Source: an uncultured Pelagibacteraceae bacterium (GTDB taxonomy: Bacteria; Pseudomonadota; Alphaproteobacteria; Pelagibacterales; Pelagibacteraceae). Taken from it: DNA of 64,000 bases. How positions within the stretch are numbered: position 1 is the stretch's first letter; each line of letters opens with the position of its first letter. The position numbers and the translations under genes were made by a program. Under the pieces are notes generated by a model. The model made no database searches. It saw only the letters and a program-made list of their open reading frames with translations, and had not been told where the DNA came from. Of this stretch, positions 1 to 9,076 are shown piece after piece. The DNA lies in NCBI GenBank assembly GCA_902583585.1, contig CACHWN010000002.1, positions 62,001-126,000 of the forward strand, in the 5' to 3' direction.

Positions 1-2
1 TT

Positions 3-146
3 AAAACAGAAGGAAAAGCCTCCACAAGTTTTTTACAGAGAAAATTACAAATCGGATATAATAGAGCTGCTAGGATTATTGATATGATGGAAGAAAAAGG
101 TATTGTTAGTAAAGCAAATCATGTTGGTAAACGTGAAGTTCTTTAA
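3..146 (+). CDS. ftsK: DNA translocase FtsK, C-terminal end (partial)
   Basis: The open frame entering from the left edge encodes 47 residues ending in KREVL. The pattern [20 protein letters not shown] is the DNA-reading gamma winged-helix domain at the end of FtsK/SpoIIIE translocases, which recognises polar chromosome sequences (KOPS) and activates XerCD at dif during division. The motor and membrane domains lie outside the window. The next gene, lolA, starts inside its last 26 bases; ftsK-lolA adjacency is common in alphaproteobacteria. Confidence 0.9.
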   Translation, partial: KTEGKASTSFLQRKLQIGYNRAARIIDMMEEKGIVSKANHVGKREVL

Positions 147-690
147 AAAAACATTTTTAATCTCATTTTTTCTATTAATAACAACGAATTTGTTGGCTAA
201 TGAAAAAGATCAAATAGTTGCTCAATTAAATACCTTAAACTCTTTAGAATTTACATTTGATCAATTAATTAATGAAAAAAGAGAAAAAGGTAGTTGTCTT
301 TTAGAGTTTCCTGGAAAATTAAAATGCAATTACTTTAATGACAAGAAAAAGGAACTAGTTATTAATAACAAGAGATTAGCAATTACGCAAAAAAGGTATA
401 ATAAAACTTATCATTATCCTATTTCAAAATCTCCATTCTTAAATATTTTATATAAAGATAAACTTTTAGAAATAGTGCAATCAGGAGAATTAGAGGTTAA
501 TGATCAAACAATTAAGCTTGTACATTTTGGTGATAACGAAATTACAGTTTTTTTTGACAAAAAAAATCTAGATTTGAAAGGATGGAAGATTAAAGATCAA
601 TACAACAATAATATAAATTTCTCCCTTCAGATTGTTGCTAAAAATGACATTTTTAAAAAAGGTACCTTTAAAGTGCCTGAAATAAACTAA
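121..690 (+). CDS. lolA: Outer-membrane lipoprotein carrier protein LolA
   Basis: LolA is the periplasmic chaperone that receives lipoproteins from LolCDE and carries them to the outer membrane. The 189-residue product has a clear signal peptide: basic KFFKK, a hydrophobic run over about residues 11-24, and a likely cleavage after NLLA. The remainder has the small beta-rich layout of the family, including an FTFDQ-like N-terminal strand. Start choice is uncertain: ATG at 121 overlaps ftsK by 26 bases; a GTG at 133 would give a tighter signal peptide; a TTG at 103 is less likely. No good Shine-Dalgarno is seen for any. Family call rests on layout and the ftsK neighbour. Confidence 0.82.
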   Translation: MLVNVKFFKKTFLISFFLLITTNLLANEKDQIVAQLNTLNSLEFTFDQLINEKREKGSCLLEFPGKLKCNYFNDKKKELVINNKRLAITQKRYNKTYHYPISKSPFLNILYKDKLLEIVQSGELEVNDQTIKLVHFGDNEITVFFDKKNLDLKGWKIKDQYNNNINFSLQIVAKNDIFKKGTFKVPEIN

Positions 691-1193
691 GCTACAAAAT
701 CGATTTCTTCTTCTTTAAAAATTTCAAAACCTTTAGATTTATAATTTTGCAATGCGTGTTTGTGATCTAGACTACAAGTATGAACCCACATTCTTTCTGG
801 ATTTTTTCTTGATGCACTTGCAATAGCATGATTTACAAGTGTTGAGCCAAGCTTCAGACCTCTAAATTCTTTTAAGACTCCTAGATTGATAAGCTCCACT
901 TCATTTGATCTAGGATGATATTCTTGTTCGTAATATCCGACTAGATCTTCACCTTTTTTAAGAACATGTGTTTCTAAATTTTTATTTGTGACATACTTAA
1001 CCCACTCACTATCAGACCAAAGTAATCTGTCTCTCCAATGATGGTCTACACCGATTTGTTTGTAGAAAAATCTATTTAAGTGAAAATTATCTTTATCATC
1101 TAAAATAATTTGAAAATTTTCTAGTAGATTTAAATCAACTGTTTTTGAAAAATCTTTAATTTCTAAAAAATATCTTTTTACTCTTGAAACCAT
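687..1193 (-). CDS. GNAT-family N-acetyltransferase
   Basis: A 168-residue protein with the acetyl-CoA pyrophosphate-binding signature of GNAT enzymes, RGLKLGSTL at about residues 111-119, preceded by the usual beta strand (VELINLGVL) and followed by a helix. The last part, LQNYKSKGFEIFKEEE, is the typical strand with an aromatic residue near the acceptor site. The acceptor is unknown. It overlaps the following HIT gene by one base, so both probably belong to the minus-strand histidine operon. Its 3' end overlaps lolA (convergent) by 4 bases. Confidence 0.8.
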   Translation of the reverse strand: MVSRVKRYFLEIKDFSKTVDLNLLENFQIILDDKDNFHLNRFFYKQIGVDHHWRDRLLWSDSEWVKYVTNKNLETHVLKKGEDLVGYYEQEYHPRSNEVELINLGVLKEFRGLKLGSTLVNHAIASASRKNPERMWVHTCSLDHKHALQNYKSKGFEIFKEEEIDFVA

Positions 1194-1549
1194 CAGCTGA
1201 CCATTTTACCAATCTTTTCGCCTGCAAATATATGAAAATGTAAGTGAGGAACTTCCTGCCCGCCATCGCTGCCGATATTAGTTAAAGCCCGGTAACCTTT
1301 ATCTTTTGCCCCCACTAAATTAGCAACATGTGTCATGGCTTTATTTAACTCTACAATCTCTTTATCTGAAGCTTTGTTGTTGAAATCGTTAAGATCTACG
1401 TATTCACCTTTAGGAATAACTAAAACATGAACTTTCTTTTGAGGATTAATATCATGAAAAGCTAAAACGTGATCATTTTCATAAATTTTTTTACACGGAA
1501 TTTCTCCCCTTAGAATTTTAGCAAATATATTATTTTTGTCGTAACTCAT
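1193..1549 (-). CDS. HIT-family nucleotide-binding hydrolase (HinT-like)
   Basis: The 118-residue product carries the histidine-triad motif HLHFHI at residues 102-107, the active site of HIT hydrolases that cleave nucleoside phosphoramidates or adenylated substrates. The N-terminal IFAKILRGEIPCKKIYE and the central HVLVIPK are characteristic of the HINT branch. It overlaps hisE by 4 bases, and hisE-HIT neighbours recur in alphaproteobacteria; whether it acts on a histidine-pathway intermediate is unknown. Length is normal for the family. The symbol hinT is not assigned because orthology cannot be proven here. Confidence 0.9.
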   Translation of the reverse strand: MSYDKNNIFAKILRGEIPCKKIYENDHVLAFHDINPQKKVHVLVIPKGEYVDLNDFNNKASDKEIVELNKAMTHVANLVGAKDKGYRALTNIGSDGGQEVPHLHFHIFAGEKIGKMVS

Positions 1550-1818
1550 TTTTGTCTTTTCTTAAGTTCGCTCATCACATCTTCAATTTTTATGTTGTTA
1601 GCCTCTAAGTAAACCATCAAATGATAAACCACATCAGCAGCTTCGTGTACCTTATTTGAATTTTTTTCCACAGATTCTATTAATTCGCCTATTTCCTCTT
1701 TTACTTTTGAAACACTTAGGTTTTTATCGTTCAAAAGTTTATTAGTATAAGACTTATCTGGAGAAGAATTTTTTCTCTCCCTGATTGTTTTAATTAATTG
1801 TTCTAAGTTTTCAAACAT
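1546..1818 (-). CDS. hisE: Phosphoribosyl-ATP diphosphatase HisE
   Basis: HisE hydrolyses phosphoribosyl-ATP to phosphoribosyl-AMP, the second step of histidine synthesis. The 90-residue all-helical protein shows the MazG-type metal-binding pattern EEIGELIES followed by HEAADVVYHLMVYL, in the expected order. It is a stand-alone HisE, not fused to HisI, as is usual in alphaproteobacteria; hisI is not in the window. It lies one base from hisF and overlaps the downstream HIT gene by 4 bases, so the genes are probably co-transcribed and translationally coupled. Confidence 0.93.
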   Translation of the reverse strand: MFENLEQLIKTIRERKNSSPDKSYTNKLLNDKNLSVSKVKEEIGELIESVEKNSNKVHEAADVVYHLMVYLEANNIKIEDVMSELKKRQK

Positions 1819-1819
1819 T

Positions 1820-2578
1820 TTATAACCTTACTGATACATTTTTAGAATTCAAATATTCTTTAGCATCTTTAATTTTATATTCGCCATAATGAAAAATAGA
1901 AGCCGCTAAAACTGCACTAGCTCCGCCTTTAACTATACCATCATATAAGTGATCTAGAGTTCCAACTCCACCGGAAGCTATCACTGGAATATTAGTACTA
2001 TTTGTAATTGCTTTTAATAAATCAACATCGTAACCAGATTTAGTTCCATCTTTATCCATCGAAGTTAATAAAATTTCTCCGGCACCATTTTCTTCTACTT
2101 TTTTAGCAAAATCCACTGCGTCGATACCAGTTTTATTTCTTCCACCGTGAGTAAAAACTTCCCATTTATTTTCAGAAACTTTTTTTGCATCGATCGCAAC
2201 AACAATACATTGAGATCCAAATTTTTTTGAAGCTTCCTTAACGAAGTCGACATTCTTTACAACGGCAGTGTTAATAGACACTTTATCTGCACCGGCTAAC
2301 AATAAATCAGTAATATTTTGAATAGTTCTAACTCCACCTCCAACAGTTAAAGGAACAAAACATTCTTTTGCAGTGTTTCTCACAATATCAATAATTGTCT
2401 CTCTATTTTCATTTGATGCTGTTATATCTAAGAAACAAATCTCATCTGCACCTCCATCACTATAAATCTTAGCTTGTTCAACTGGATCTCCAGCATCTTT
2501 TAATTCAACAAAATTAATACCTTTGACAACTCTTCCATTCTTAACATCAAGACAAGGTATAATTCTATTTTTAAGCAT
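1820..2578 (-). CDS. hisF: Imidazole glycerol phosphate synthase cyclase subunit HisF
   Basis: HisF uses ammonia delivered by HisH to convert PRFAR to imidazole glycerol phosphate and AICAR. The 252-residue (beta/alpha)8 barrel shows [15 protein letters not shown] with catalytic Asp11 and the second catalytic Asp in VVAIDAKK near residue 130, plus phosphate-binding glycine loops ([17 protein letters not shown]). AICAR feeds PurH, which is encoded about 15 kb away in this window. It overlaps hisA by 8 bases within the hisB-H-A-F-E run. Confidence 0.97.
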   Translation of the reverse strand: MLKNRIIPCLDVKNGRVVKGINFVELKDAGDPVEQAKIYSDGGADEICFLDITASNENRETIIDIVRNTAKECFVPLTVGGGVRTIQNITDLLLAGADKVSINTAVVKNVDFVKEASKKFGSQCIVVAIDAKKVSENKWEVFTHGGRNKTGIDAVDFAKKVEENGAGEILLTSMDKDGTKSGYDVDLLKAITNSTNIPVIASGGVGTLDHLYDGIVKGGASAVLAASIFHYGEYKIKDAKEYLNSKNVSVRL

Positions 2579-3296
2579 TAATCTCCTTTGCTAACTCATC
2601 AAGCTTAATATCACCATCGTAAATAGCTTTACCAACAATAATACCCTCAATTTTTTTATTATTTAACTCTTTAGCCTTCTTAATGTCATTTATTGAAGAA
2701 ACACCTCCTGAAATAACAACAGGACAATTAGAAATCCCTGCAATTTTCACACTCTCATCTAAGTTGGGACTAGTTTTCATTCCATCTTTATTAATGTCTG
2801 TAAAAATAATTCTGCTGACGCCAAAATCATTTACTTCTCTTAAAAAATCTGTGGTTTTAATTTCTAGATTTTCTTTCCAGCCTGATACTGAAAGATTTCC
2901 ATCTTTGGCATCTAATCCCAAAGCAATTTGACCTTTAAATTTTATGCAAGACTCTTTTAAAAATTCTTTATTTTTAATAGCACCACTTCCTAAAATTACT
3001 TTATCAACACCAGTATCGACATATTGTTTAATGCTATCGAGAGATCTAACACCGCCTCCTATTTCAATATTCAAATCGTATTTACTTACTATTTCTTTTA
3101 TAATATCTAAATTGACTGTTTTACCCGTTAAAGCTCCATCTAGATCAACAATATGTAAGTTTTTAAAGCCATGTTCTTTAAATTTTGCTGCTTGTTCAAT
3201 AGGTGAAGTTTCGTATTCAGTTTTGTTTTCGAAGTCACCTTTGATTAATCTTACACATTTCTTATCTTTTATATCTATTGCAGGAAATATTTTCAT
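2571..3296 (-). CDS. hisA: ProFAR isomerase HisA
   Basis: HisA isomerises the aminoaldose ProFAR to the aminoketose PRFAR. The 241-residue half-barrel repeat protein resembles HisF, as expected for the family: [13 protein letters not shown] with catalytic Asp8, a second Asp in ALGLDAKDG near residue 129, and the phosphate-binding loops IEIGGGVRS and VISGGVSS. It shares one base with hisH upstream and overlaps hisF by 8 bases. Several plus-strand open frames across this gene are only shadows. Confidence 0.97.
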   Translation of the reverse strand: MKIFPAIDIKDKKCVRLIKGDFENKTEYETSPIEQAAKFKEHGFKNLHIVDLDGALTGKTVNLDIIKEIVSKYDLNIEIGGGVRSLDSIKQYVDTGVDKVILGSGAIKNKEFLKESCIKFKGQIALGLDAKDGNLSVSGWKENLEIKTTDFLREVNDFGVSRIIFTDINKDGMKTSPNLDESVKIAGISNCPVVISGGVSSINDIKKAKELNNKKIEGIIVGKAIYDGDIKLDELAKEINA

Positions 3297-3922
3297 TATA
3301 ATTTTAAAAAGTTATCAATTACTTTTAATCCGATTTTATCACTCTTCTCTGGATGAAACTGTGTTCCAAATAAATTATCTCTTTCAACAGAGCAGACAAT
3401 TTTTGACGAGTAATTTGTTATCGCTGAAATGACTGATTTATCCTCAGGAATAAATTCATAACTATGCACGAAATACATATGAGATTTGTTTTTTATATCT
3501 TTAAATATTTTACTTTCTTTTTGAATTTCAATTTCATTCCAACCAATATGTGGAAGTTTAAATTTTCCTTTTTGATTATCAATTTTAGAAACTTTACCAG
3601 AAATCCAACCTAATCCTTTTGTTTCTGCTTCTTCATACCCGATATCTGCGAACATTTGTAGGCCTACACAAATTCCTAATAAAGGTTTCTTATTTGTTAT
3701 TGCAAATTCTTTAAGTGTATCAACCAATCCCTTAATTTGATTAAGAGAGTCAACACAGCTTTTAAATGAACCTTGCCCCGGTAAAACAATCTTATCGCTA
3801 AACTTAATTTTCTTGATGTCTGAGGTTACCTCTAGATTAACTTCACCTTTAGCGACCTCTGTAAAAGAATTTATGACAGAGCTAATATTGCCCGATTGGT
3901 AGTCAACAATTGTGACGTTCAT
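3296..3922 (-). CDS. hisH: Imidazole glycerol phosphate synthase glutamine amidotransferase subunit HisH
   Basis: HisH releases ammonia from glutamine and channels it to HisF. It is a class I glutamine amidotransferase: the nucleophile is the Cys of GICVGLQMF (about residue 85) and the catalytic His and Glu are in FHPEKSD near the C terminus. The oxyanion region VLPGQGSF is also present. ATG at 3922 is chosen over an in-frame TTG at 3925. The gene starts 5 bases after the hisB stop codon and abuts hisA. Confidence 0.96.
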   Translation of the reverse strand: MNVTIVDYQSGNISSVINSFTEVAKGEVNLEVTSDIKKIKFSDKIVLPGQGSFKSCVDSLNQIKGLVDTLKEFAITNKKPLLGICVGLQMFADIGYEEAETKGLGWISGKVSKIDNQKGKFKLPHIGWNEIEIQKESKIFKDIKNKSHMYFVHSYEFIPEDKSVISAITNYSSKIVCSVERDNLFGTQFHPEKSDKIGLKVIDNFLKL

Positions 3923-3927
3923 CAATT

Positions 3928-4518
3928 TTAAATAGAGCCTTTTGTCGAAGGTATTGAGTTTTTAATTCTTTTATCAATCGCTAAAGCATCTTTTAATGAT
4001 CTAGCTAAACCTTTGTAACATGACTCAATCTTGTGGTGACTATTTTCACCATAAATATTTTCTATGTGTAAAGTAACTCCAGCTGATTGTGAAAAAGCTT
4101 GGAACCACTCTTTAAATAATTCTGTGTCCATCTCACCGAGTTTCTCAACCGGCAGATTGACTTTCCAGATTAGATAAGGTCTATTCGATACATCTATTGA
4201 AACTCGACTTAGAGTTTCATCCATAGGAATCATTGTTGATGCGTATCGTGTGATTCCTTTTCGATTACCTGCGGCTTTTTTTATAGCTTCTCCGATAGCG
4301 ATACCTGTATCTTCAGTAGTATGGTGTAAATCTATGTGCGTGTCACCCTTAGCTTTAACTTCCAAATCTATAAGAGAGTGTTTTGATAATTGCTCTAACA
4401 TGTGGTCTAGGAAACCTATTCCAGTTTTAATTTTATATTTGCCTTTTCCGTCTAGATTGACCGCGACAGAAATACTGGTTTCTTTTGTTTTCCTAGTAAT
4501 TTTTGCTTTTCTACTCAT
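3928..4518 (-). CDS. hisB: Imidazoleglycerol-phosphate dehydratase HisB
   Basis: HisB removes water from imidazole glycerol phosphate. The 196-residue protein has the duplicated manganese-binding motifs [10 protein letters not shown] (about residues 60-70) and NSHHKIES (about residues 159-166), and the N-terminal RKTKETSI typical of monofunctional bacterial IGPD without the HisB-N phosphatase. It is the first gene of the minus-strand histidine run, and a 96-base divergent spacer separates it from hslV, so its promoter should lie there. Confidence 0.97.
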   Translation of the reverse strand: MSRKAKITRKTKETSISVAVNLDGKGKYKIKTGIGFLDHMLEQLSKHSLIDLEVKAKGDTHIDLHHTTEDTGIAIGEAIKKAAGNRKGITRYASTMIPMDETLSRVSIDVSNRPYLIWKVNLPVEKLGEMDTELFKEWFQAFSQSAGVTLHIENIYGENSHHKIESCYKGLARSLKDALAIDKRIKNSIPSTKGSI

Positions 4519-4614
4519 AAACTATGCCCGAATTACCTCTGATATATATTTAAATGGTCATTATATCAATAAATCACTATTGAAGATCTAAAATTAATCT
4601 CCACATATAACTTC

Positions 4615-5154
4615 ATGAATACAGCTGAAAAATGGCATGGTACTACAATCGTCCTTCTTAGAAAGGGTGGAGAGACCATTGTAGCAGGAGATGGTCAAGT
4701 TAGTCTTGGAAACACAGTTTTAAAAAGTAAAGCCAAAAAAGTTAGAAAAATTGAGAGCAGGGGAGTAATAGCAGGTTTCGCTGGATCAACAGCTGATGCT
4801 TTAACTTTATTTGAAAGACTAGAAGCAAAATTAGAAAAGCATGCTGGAAACTTACAAAGAGCAGCCGTTGAATTAGCTAAAGATTGGAGAAGCGATAAAT
4901 TTTTAAGGAGATTGGAGGCTTTAATGGCAGTTGCAGATAAAAGTCACAGTTTTATTATTTCTGGTACTGGAGATGTTCTAGAGCCTGAGGACGGAATAAT
5001 TGGAATAGGTTCTGGCGGCAATTACGCTCTTGCTGCAGCAAAAGTCTTAATTGAGACAGATATGAAGGCAGAAGAGATTGCAAGGAAAGCTCTTAAGGTT
5101 GCATCTGATATCTGTGTATTCACAAATAACAATGTAACAATGGAAAAAATTTAA
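4615..5154 (+). CDS. hslV: ATP-dependent protease peptidase subunit HslV
   Basis: HslV forms the proteolytic double hexamer of the HslUV protease. The sequence [11 protein letters not shown] shows the N-terminal threonine nucleophile; the first nine residues (MNTAEKWHG) should be removed to expose Thr10. Further family signatures are [11 protein letters not shown] and [13 protein letters not shown]. It is followed by hslU with no gap. A possible heat-shock-like promoter lies immediately upstream (see findings). hisB is divergent. Confidence 0.97.
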   Translation: MNTAEKWHGTTIVLLRKGGETIVAGDGQVSLGNTVLKSKAKKVRKIESRGVIAGFAGSTADALTLFERLEAKLEKHAGNLQRAAVELAKDWRSDKFLRRLEALMAVADKSHSFIISGTGDVLEPEDGIIGIGSGGNYALAAAKVLIETDMKAEEIARKALKVASDICVFTNNNVTMEKI

Positions 5155-6531
5155 ATGTCTAAATCAAAGAAAGAAACAAATTTAAAATTGGTAAAAGGTT
5201 CAAAAAACGATAACTCAAAAGTAAGCGCTCTTTCACCTAGAGAAATAGTTTCTGAACTGGATAGATACGTCATTGGACAAAAAGAAGCAAAAAAAGCAGT
5301 AGCCGTTGCATTAAGAAATAGATGGAGAAGACAGGCTTTGACCGATGAAATGAGAGACGAAGTTCTTCCAAAAAATATACTTATGATAGGTCCGACTGGT
5401 GTTGGAAAGACCGAAATTTCAAGAAGGCTATCAAGATTAGCTGAGGCACCATTTATAAAAGTAGAAGCTACAAGGTTTACTGAAGTTGGTTACGTCGGAA
5501 GAGACGTAGAGCAAATTGTAAGAGATTTAATCGAAATTGCAATAGCAATGGAAAGAGAGAGAAAGAGAAAAGAGGTAAAAGCTAAAGCCGAATTGAAAGC
5601 TGAGGAGAAAGTTTTAGATGCTTTGGTCGGTAATAAAGCAAGTGTTGCTACGAGAGAAAGTTTTAGAAAAAGACTAAGAAATGGTGACTTAGATAATAAC
5701 GAAATCGAAATAGAAGTTCAGGATACATCCTCAGGATTACAAAGTTTTGAAATACCCGGTATGCCTGGAGGAAACGTTGGAATGGTTAATTTAGGAGATA
5801 TTCTCGGAAAATCGATGGGTAACAAAAAAGGTAAAAAGAAAAAAATGACCGTTAAAGAATCTCACGGAATTTTAGTAGCTCAAGAATCGGATAAAATGAT
5901 TGAAGAAGACAAGATTATTAAAGAAGCAAAGAAAGCTACTGAAGAAAATGGGATAGTGTTTTTAGATGAAATTGATAAAGTTTCTGCGAGAAGTGATAGA
6001 GTTGGAGGGGACGTTTCAAGAGAAGGAGTGCAAAGAGATCTTCTGCCTCTAATTGAGGGAACAACTGTAAGCACTAAACACGGGCCTATAAAAACTGACC
6101 ATATCTTATTCATTGCCTCAGGGGCTTTTCAATTAGCTAAACCCTCTGATTTGTTGCCTGAATTACAAGGAAGATTGCCAATAAGGGTAGAATTAAAAGC
6201 ACTTAATGAAGAAGATTTTAAAAGGATACTAAAAGAACCAGACAACAGTTTAATAAAACAGTATAAAGCTTTGTTAAAAACAGAAGATGTTAATCTTGAA
6301 TTTTCAGAAGATGGAATCGACATGCTTGCCAAAATATCTGCAGAAGTAAATTCATCAGTAGAAAATATTGGTGCTAGAAGACTTCACACTATAATAGAAA
6401 AAGTTTTAGATGATATTAGTTTTAATGCTACTGATAAAGCAGGTGAAACTATTACGGTAGATAAGAAATTTGTACAAAATAATTTAGGAAATTTAGTTAA
6501 AGACACAGACCTTTCAAAATTTATTTTATAA
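5155..6531 (+). CDS. hslU: ATP-dependent protease ATPase subunit HslU
   Basis: HslU is the AAA+ unfoldase that feeds HslV. The 458-residue protein has [16 protein letters not shown] at the start of the AAA domain, Walker [10 protein letters not shown] (about residues 79-87), Walker [10 protein letters not shown] (about 265-273), the inserted I domain between them, sensor-2 region [12 protein letters not shown], and the family C terminus DLSKFIL that docks into HslV. A roughly 24-residue Lys/Ser-rich N-terminal lead-in precedes the usual start. It overlaps the convergent smr gene by 6 bases. Confidence 0.97.
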   Translation: MSKSKKETNLKLVKGSKNDNSKVSALSPREIVSELDRYVIGQKEAKKAVAVALRNRWRRQALTDEMRDEVLPKNILMIGPTGVGKTEISRRLSRLAEAPFIKVEATRFTEVGYVGRDVEQIVRDLIEIAIAMERERKRKEVKAKAELKAEEKVLDALVGNKASVATRESFRKRLRNGDLDNNEIEIEVQDTSSGLQSFEIPGMPGGNVGMVNLGDILGKSMGNKKGKKKKMTVKESHGILVAQESDKMIEEDKIIKEAKKATEENGIVFLDEIDKVSARSDRVGGDVSREGVQRDLLPLIEGTTVSTKHGPIKTDHILFIASGAFQLAKPSDLLPELQGRLPIRVELKALNEEDFKRILKEPDNSLIKQYKALLKTEDVNLEFSEDGIDMLAKISAEVNSSVENIGARRLHTIIEKVLDDISFNATDKAGETITVDKKFVQNNLGNLVKDTDLSKFIL

Positions 6532-6945
6532 TTTTTTTAATTTTATTAAAATTGCGCCTTTTCCACCATCCTTAATTGCCGCTTCATTTATTGAAATAAT
6601 TAAATTACTTAATTCTTGGTCTGAATTAATAAATTCTGGTACTGAATATTTTAATTTTCCTAAATCTCTGGATATATAAATATCTTTTTCATTTGTTGAG
6701 TGTATCCCTTTCCCAGTTATTAATAATATCTCTCTATATTTTTTTTCAGAACAAAAGAAAATTATTTCTTTCACTTTTTTATTAGCTTCATCAAGGTTAA
6801 ATCCGTGCAAATCAAATCTAAATCTATCTTTTCTATTTATACTATTTGCTGTTGAGTTATCCTTATCATAGATGTCATTAGGATTTTCTATATAATCTTT
6901 CCAGGCCTTTTTATCATCCTGGGAAAGATCATTTTTTTTTGTCAC
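6526..6945 (-). CDS. Smr-domain protein
   Basis: The 139-residue product has a short charged N-terminal part and a C-terminal Smr (MutS2-related) domain: [11 protein letters not shown] at about residues 44-54 and [10 protein letters not shown] at about 78-87. Smr domains bind or nick nucleic acids, and stand-alone versions are linked to ribosome rescue or DNA nicking in other bacteria. It overlaps the Tim44-like gene upstream by 4 bases. In many alphaproteobacteria a lytic transglycosylase gene (mltA) lies between these two; here it is absent. Confidence 0.88.
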   Translation of the reverse strand: MTKKNDLSQDDKKAWKDYIENPNDIYDKDNSTANSINRKDRFRFDLHGFNLDEANKKVKEIIFFCSEKKYREILLITGKGIHSTNEKDIYISRDLGKLKYSVPEFINSDQELSNLIISINEAAIKDGGKGAILIKLKKL

Positions 6946-7544
6946 TGGCTGATAATTTCAGATAAATACCAATTTGGACTTTTGTTATTTACATTTTTTG
7001 TAAATTTCCAACTGTCTGTCACAAATTTTATTTTGTCGGGATTTCCCTCAATAATCTTATTTTCTTTGTCTCTTTTCACAGAAATAACTTCCGCAACAAA
7101 TTTTACTGTCGCAAATAAGTTATCTTTTATTTTTTCATATTTTTCAACGGAAGACTCCTTTACTCCTATAAATGTAAATTCTGATTTAATGTTTTCTTTA
7201 TTTCTTAATTTAATAGCTTCTGAGAAATTAGAAAACATGTTAGGTGCTAATAAGGATTTTAATTTTATCAAGTCACCATAAGCAAAAGCAGTTAAAATGC
7301 TTTCGTAAGCTATTTCAGCTCCCTTTAAAAATTCTTTTTTGTCATTACCCTCTAAGATTTCAAAATTTTTTTCTTTAGGTTTGGAATCGTTTTGCGGTAT
7401 GCTGAATTTTTTTTCAGCAAAATTTGGGTAAACTTTGGATTCATGTCCAGTTTTTCTTCCTAAAATACTTCTCAATCGCAAAATTATGAAACCTGCAATC
7501 ATTCCAAGTAAAATTATGTCTAAATATCCAAAACTGTTACTCAT
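6942..7544 (-). CDS. Tim44-like (TimA) membrane-anchored protein
   Basis: A 200-residue protein with one N-terminal transmembrane helix (about residues 6-22), a short linker starting LRSILGRKTGHES, and a C-terminal alpha/beta domain of the Tim44 type (KGAEIAYESILTAFAYGD followed by beta strands). The mitochondrial homologue tethers the import motor to the inner membrane; bacterial members are inner-membrane proteins of unclear role. ATG at 7544 matches family starts; an upstream ATG at 7562 would add six residues. It lies next to secB and fxsA in the conserved origin-proximal order. Confidence 0.82.
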   Translation of the reverse strand: MSNSFGYLDIILLGMIAGFIILRLRSILGRKTGHESKVYPNFAEKKFSIPQNDSKPKEKNFEILEGNDKKEFLKGAEIAYESILTAFAYGDLIKLKSLLAPNMFSNFSEAIKLRNKENIKSEFTFIGVKESSVEKYEKIKDNLFATVKFVAEVISVKRDKENKIIEGNPDKIKFVTDSWKFTKNVNNKSPNWYLSEIISQ

Positions 7545-7588
7545 AATTTGATAAATATACATGAATAATATAATTTTGTATCAGACAA

Positions 7589-8014
7589 ATGAACACATTT
7601 TTCTTAATTTTTATTGGGTTACCCGCTTTTGAAATATTTTTAATGATCAAAATTGGTGGTGAAATTGGCGCTTTAAACACGGTTGCGCTCATATTTTTAA
7701 CTGCTTTAATTGGTATATACTTCGCAAGAGTTCAAGGTATTCAAACTTTAAGGTCTGGTATAGTAAATTTATATCAAAATAAGGTTCCAGTTTATGAATT
7801 GATCGCTGGAGCATCTATAGCTTTTGCAGCTTTATTATTAATTATTCCAGGTTTTTTTACAGATTTTATAGGTTTTTTATTATTGTTTCCATTTTCAAGA
7901 AATTTTTTGTTGAGAGTATTAATTAAAAAAAATGAGAAAAAAATTAATGATATTAAAAAAGATAATAACACTATTGACGGTGAGATAATTGATAAAAACA
8001 AAGATGAGCTATAA
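7589..8014 (+). CDS. fxsA: FxsA-family cytoplasmic membrane protein
   Basis: The 141-residue protein shows the FxsA layout: an N-terminal membrane hairpin with FIGLPAFEIFLMIKIGGEIG, a second pair of hydrophobic segments around AFAALLLIIPGFFTDFIGFLLLFP, and a charged C-terminal tail. FxsA is linked in E. coli to phage exclusion, but the general role is unknown. It is divergent from the Tim44-like gene and overlaps the start of secB, a pairing seen across alphaproteobacteria. Confidence 0.88.
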   Translation: MNTFFLIFIGLPAFEIFLMIKIGGEIGALNTVALIFLTALIGIYFARVQGIQTLRSGIVNLYQNKVPVYELIAGASIAFAALLLIIPGFFTDFIGFLLLFPFSRNFLLRVLIKKNEKKINDIKKDNNTIDGEIIDKNKDEL

Positions 8015-8423
8015 AATAATAGGTAAATATATTAAAGACCTAAATTTTAGTATCCCGAACACTAAAACTTTTTATTTACTCTCAAAAGATATTGAAAACT
8101 ACAAAATTAATATTGATATTAAAAGTAATAAAGTAAAACAAAATATTATTGAAGTATTGACTTCGCTTATCTTAACTCCAACTAAAAATGTCTCAGACAC
8201 AGTAAATACAAAAGTAGTATTTGCTACGGTTGTAGAACTAATAGATGAAAAAATTGATAAAGAACAACTTGAAAGAATCGTATTGATCGAAGTCCCATCT
8301 CAAATTTATAGCGAACTCAGAAAAATATTTGTTAGTCTTTTTGAAAATTCAGGTTTTAAAGATGTAAAAGTTAGTAAAAGTGTAGATTTTGAAAAACTCT
8401 ATACTACAAGAAAAATTCAATAA
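8004..8423 (+). CDS. secB: Protein-export chaperone SecB
   Basis: SecB keeps preproteins unfolded and hands them to SecA. The 139-residue product starts MSYKIIGKYIKDLNFSIPN, matching the conserved N-terminal strand (family pattern YVKDLSFE-NP). ATG at 8004 is chosen over an upstream TTG at 7989; it overlaps fxsA by 11 bases. The sequence is divergent and rich in lysine, as expected for a streamlined AT-rich genome, but length and the dnaQ/coaE/aroE neighbourhood support the call. It ends convergently with dnaQ, overlapping 7 bases. Confidence 0.86.
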   Translation: MSYKIIGKYIKDLNFSIPNTKTFYLLSKDIENYKINIDIKSNKVKQNIIEVLTSLILTPTKNVSDTVNTKVVFATVVELIDEKIDKEQLERIVLIEVPSQIYSELRKIFVSLFENSGFKDVKVSKSVDFEKLYTTRKIQ

Positions 8424-9076
8424 AAGTTTTTCTTAAGCTCTTTTTTTAAAAAATCTTTATGAAGCTTTAATTCAGTTTCGGAAATATTAATGACTTCTTT
8501 ATTGTAATTTTTAGTTTTAGTTATGTCTAAATCTGGACTTGCCGAAGATAAATTAAATTTAGGTTCCTTGGCGTCTAGTAAATGAATATAAACTTCACGC
8601 AATAATTCACAATCCAACAAGGCATTGTGCTTAGTTCTTCTTGATAAATCAATATTAAATTTTTTACATAGTGCATCCAATGAATTCGATACTCCAGGAA
8701 ACTTATTTCGAGCTATTTCCAATGAGTCAATAACATCATCTTTTTTAATTAATTTTTTTTCAAGAAGGTCAAGTTCTCCATTTAAAAAGCTTAAATCAAA
8801 TGGTGCATTGTGTATGATAATTTTTTTGTTTTCAGTAAATCTTAAAAATTCATCAGCTACTTCATCAAAAGGTTCTTTGTCGCTTAAAAATTTTTGTGAA
8901 AAGCCATGAATTTTAAAAGCCTCTTCCGGAACATCTCTTTTAGGATTAATAAATTTATGAAAAACTTTGCCAGTTCTAATTAAATCTTTGGTCTCAATAC
9001 ATGCAATCTCTACTATTTTATGACCCTCTTTAAACGAGAGACCTGTTGTTTCTGTATCAAGGAAAATTTCACTCAT
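8417..9076 (-). CDS. dnaQ: DNA polymerase III epsilon subunit (proofreading exonuclease)
   Basis: DnaQ is the 3'-5' proofreading exonuclease of the replicative polymerase. All DEDDh motifs are visible in the 219-residue protein: Exo I LDTETTGL (about residues 6-13), Exo II HNAPFDLSFLN (about 89-99), and Exo III HNALLDCELL (about 144-153). It lies in the minus-strand block ppsR-maf-aroE-coaE-dnaQ that runs away from the putative origin, and overlaps coaE by 8 bases. Confidence 0.95.
   Translation of the reverse strand: MSEIFLDTETTGLSFKEGHKIVEIACIETKDLIRTGKVFHKFINPKRDVPEEAFKIHGFSQKFLSDKEPFDEVADEFLRFTENKKIIIHNAPFDLSFLNGELDLLEKKLIKKDDVIDSLEIARNKFPGVSNSLDALCKKFNIDLSRRTKHNALLDCELLREVYIHLLDAKEPKFNLSSASPDLDITKTKNYNKEVINISETELKLHKDFLKKELKKNFY

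Noticed and set aside
2683-3432. Plus-strand frames of 82 and 162 codons across hisA and hisH
   Set aside because: They are antisense to complete, motif-bearing hisA and hisH genes and encode no recognisable domain.
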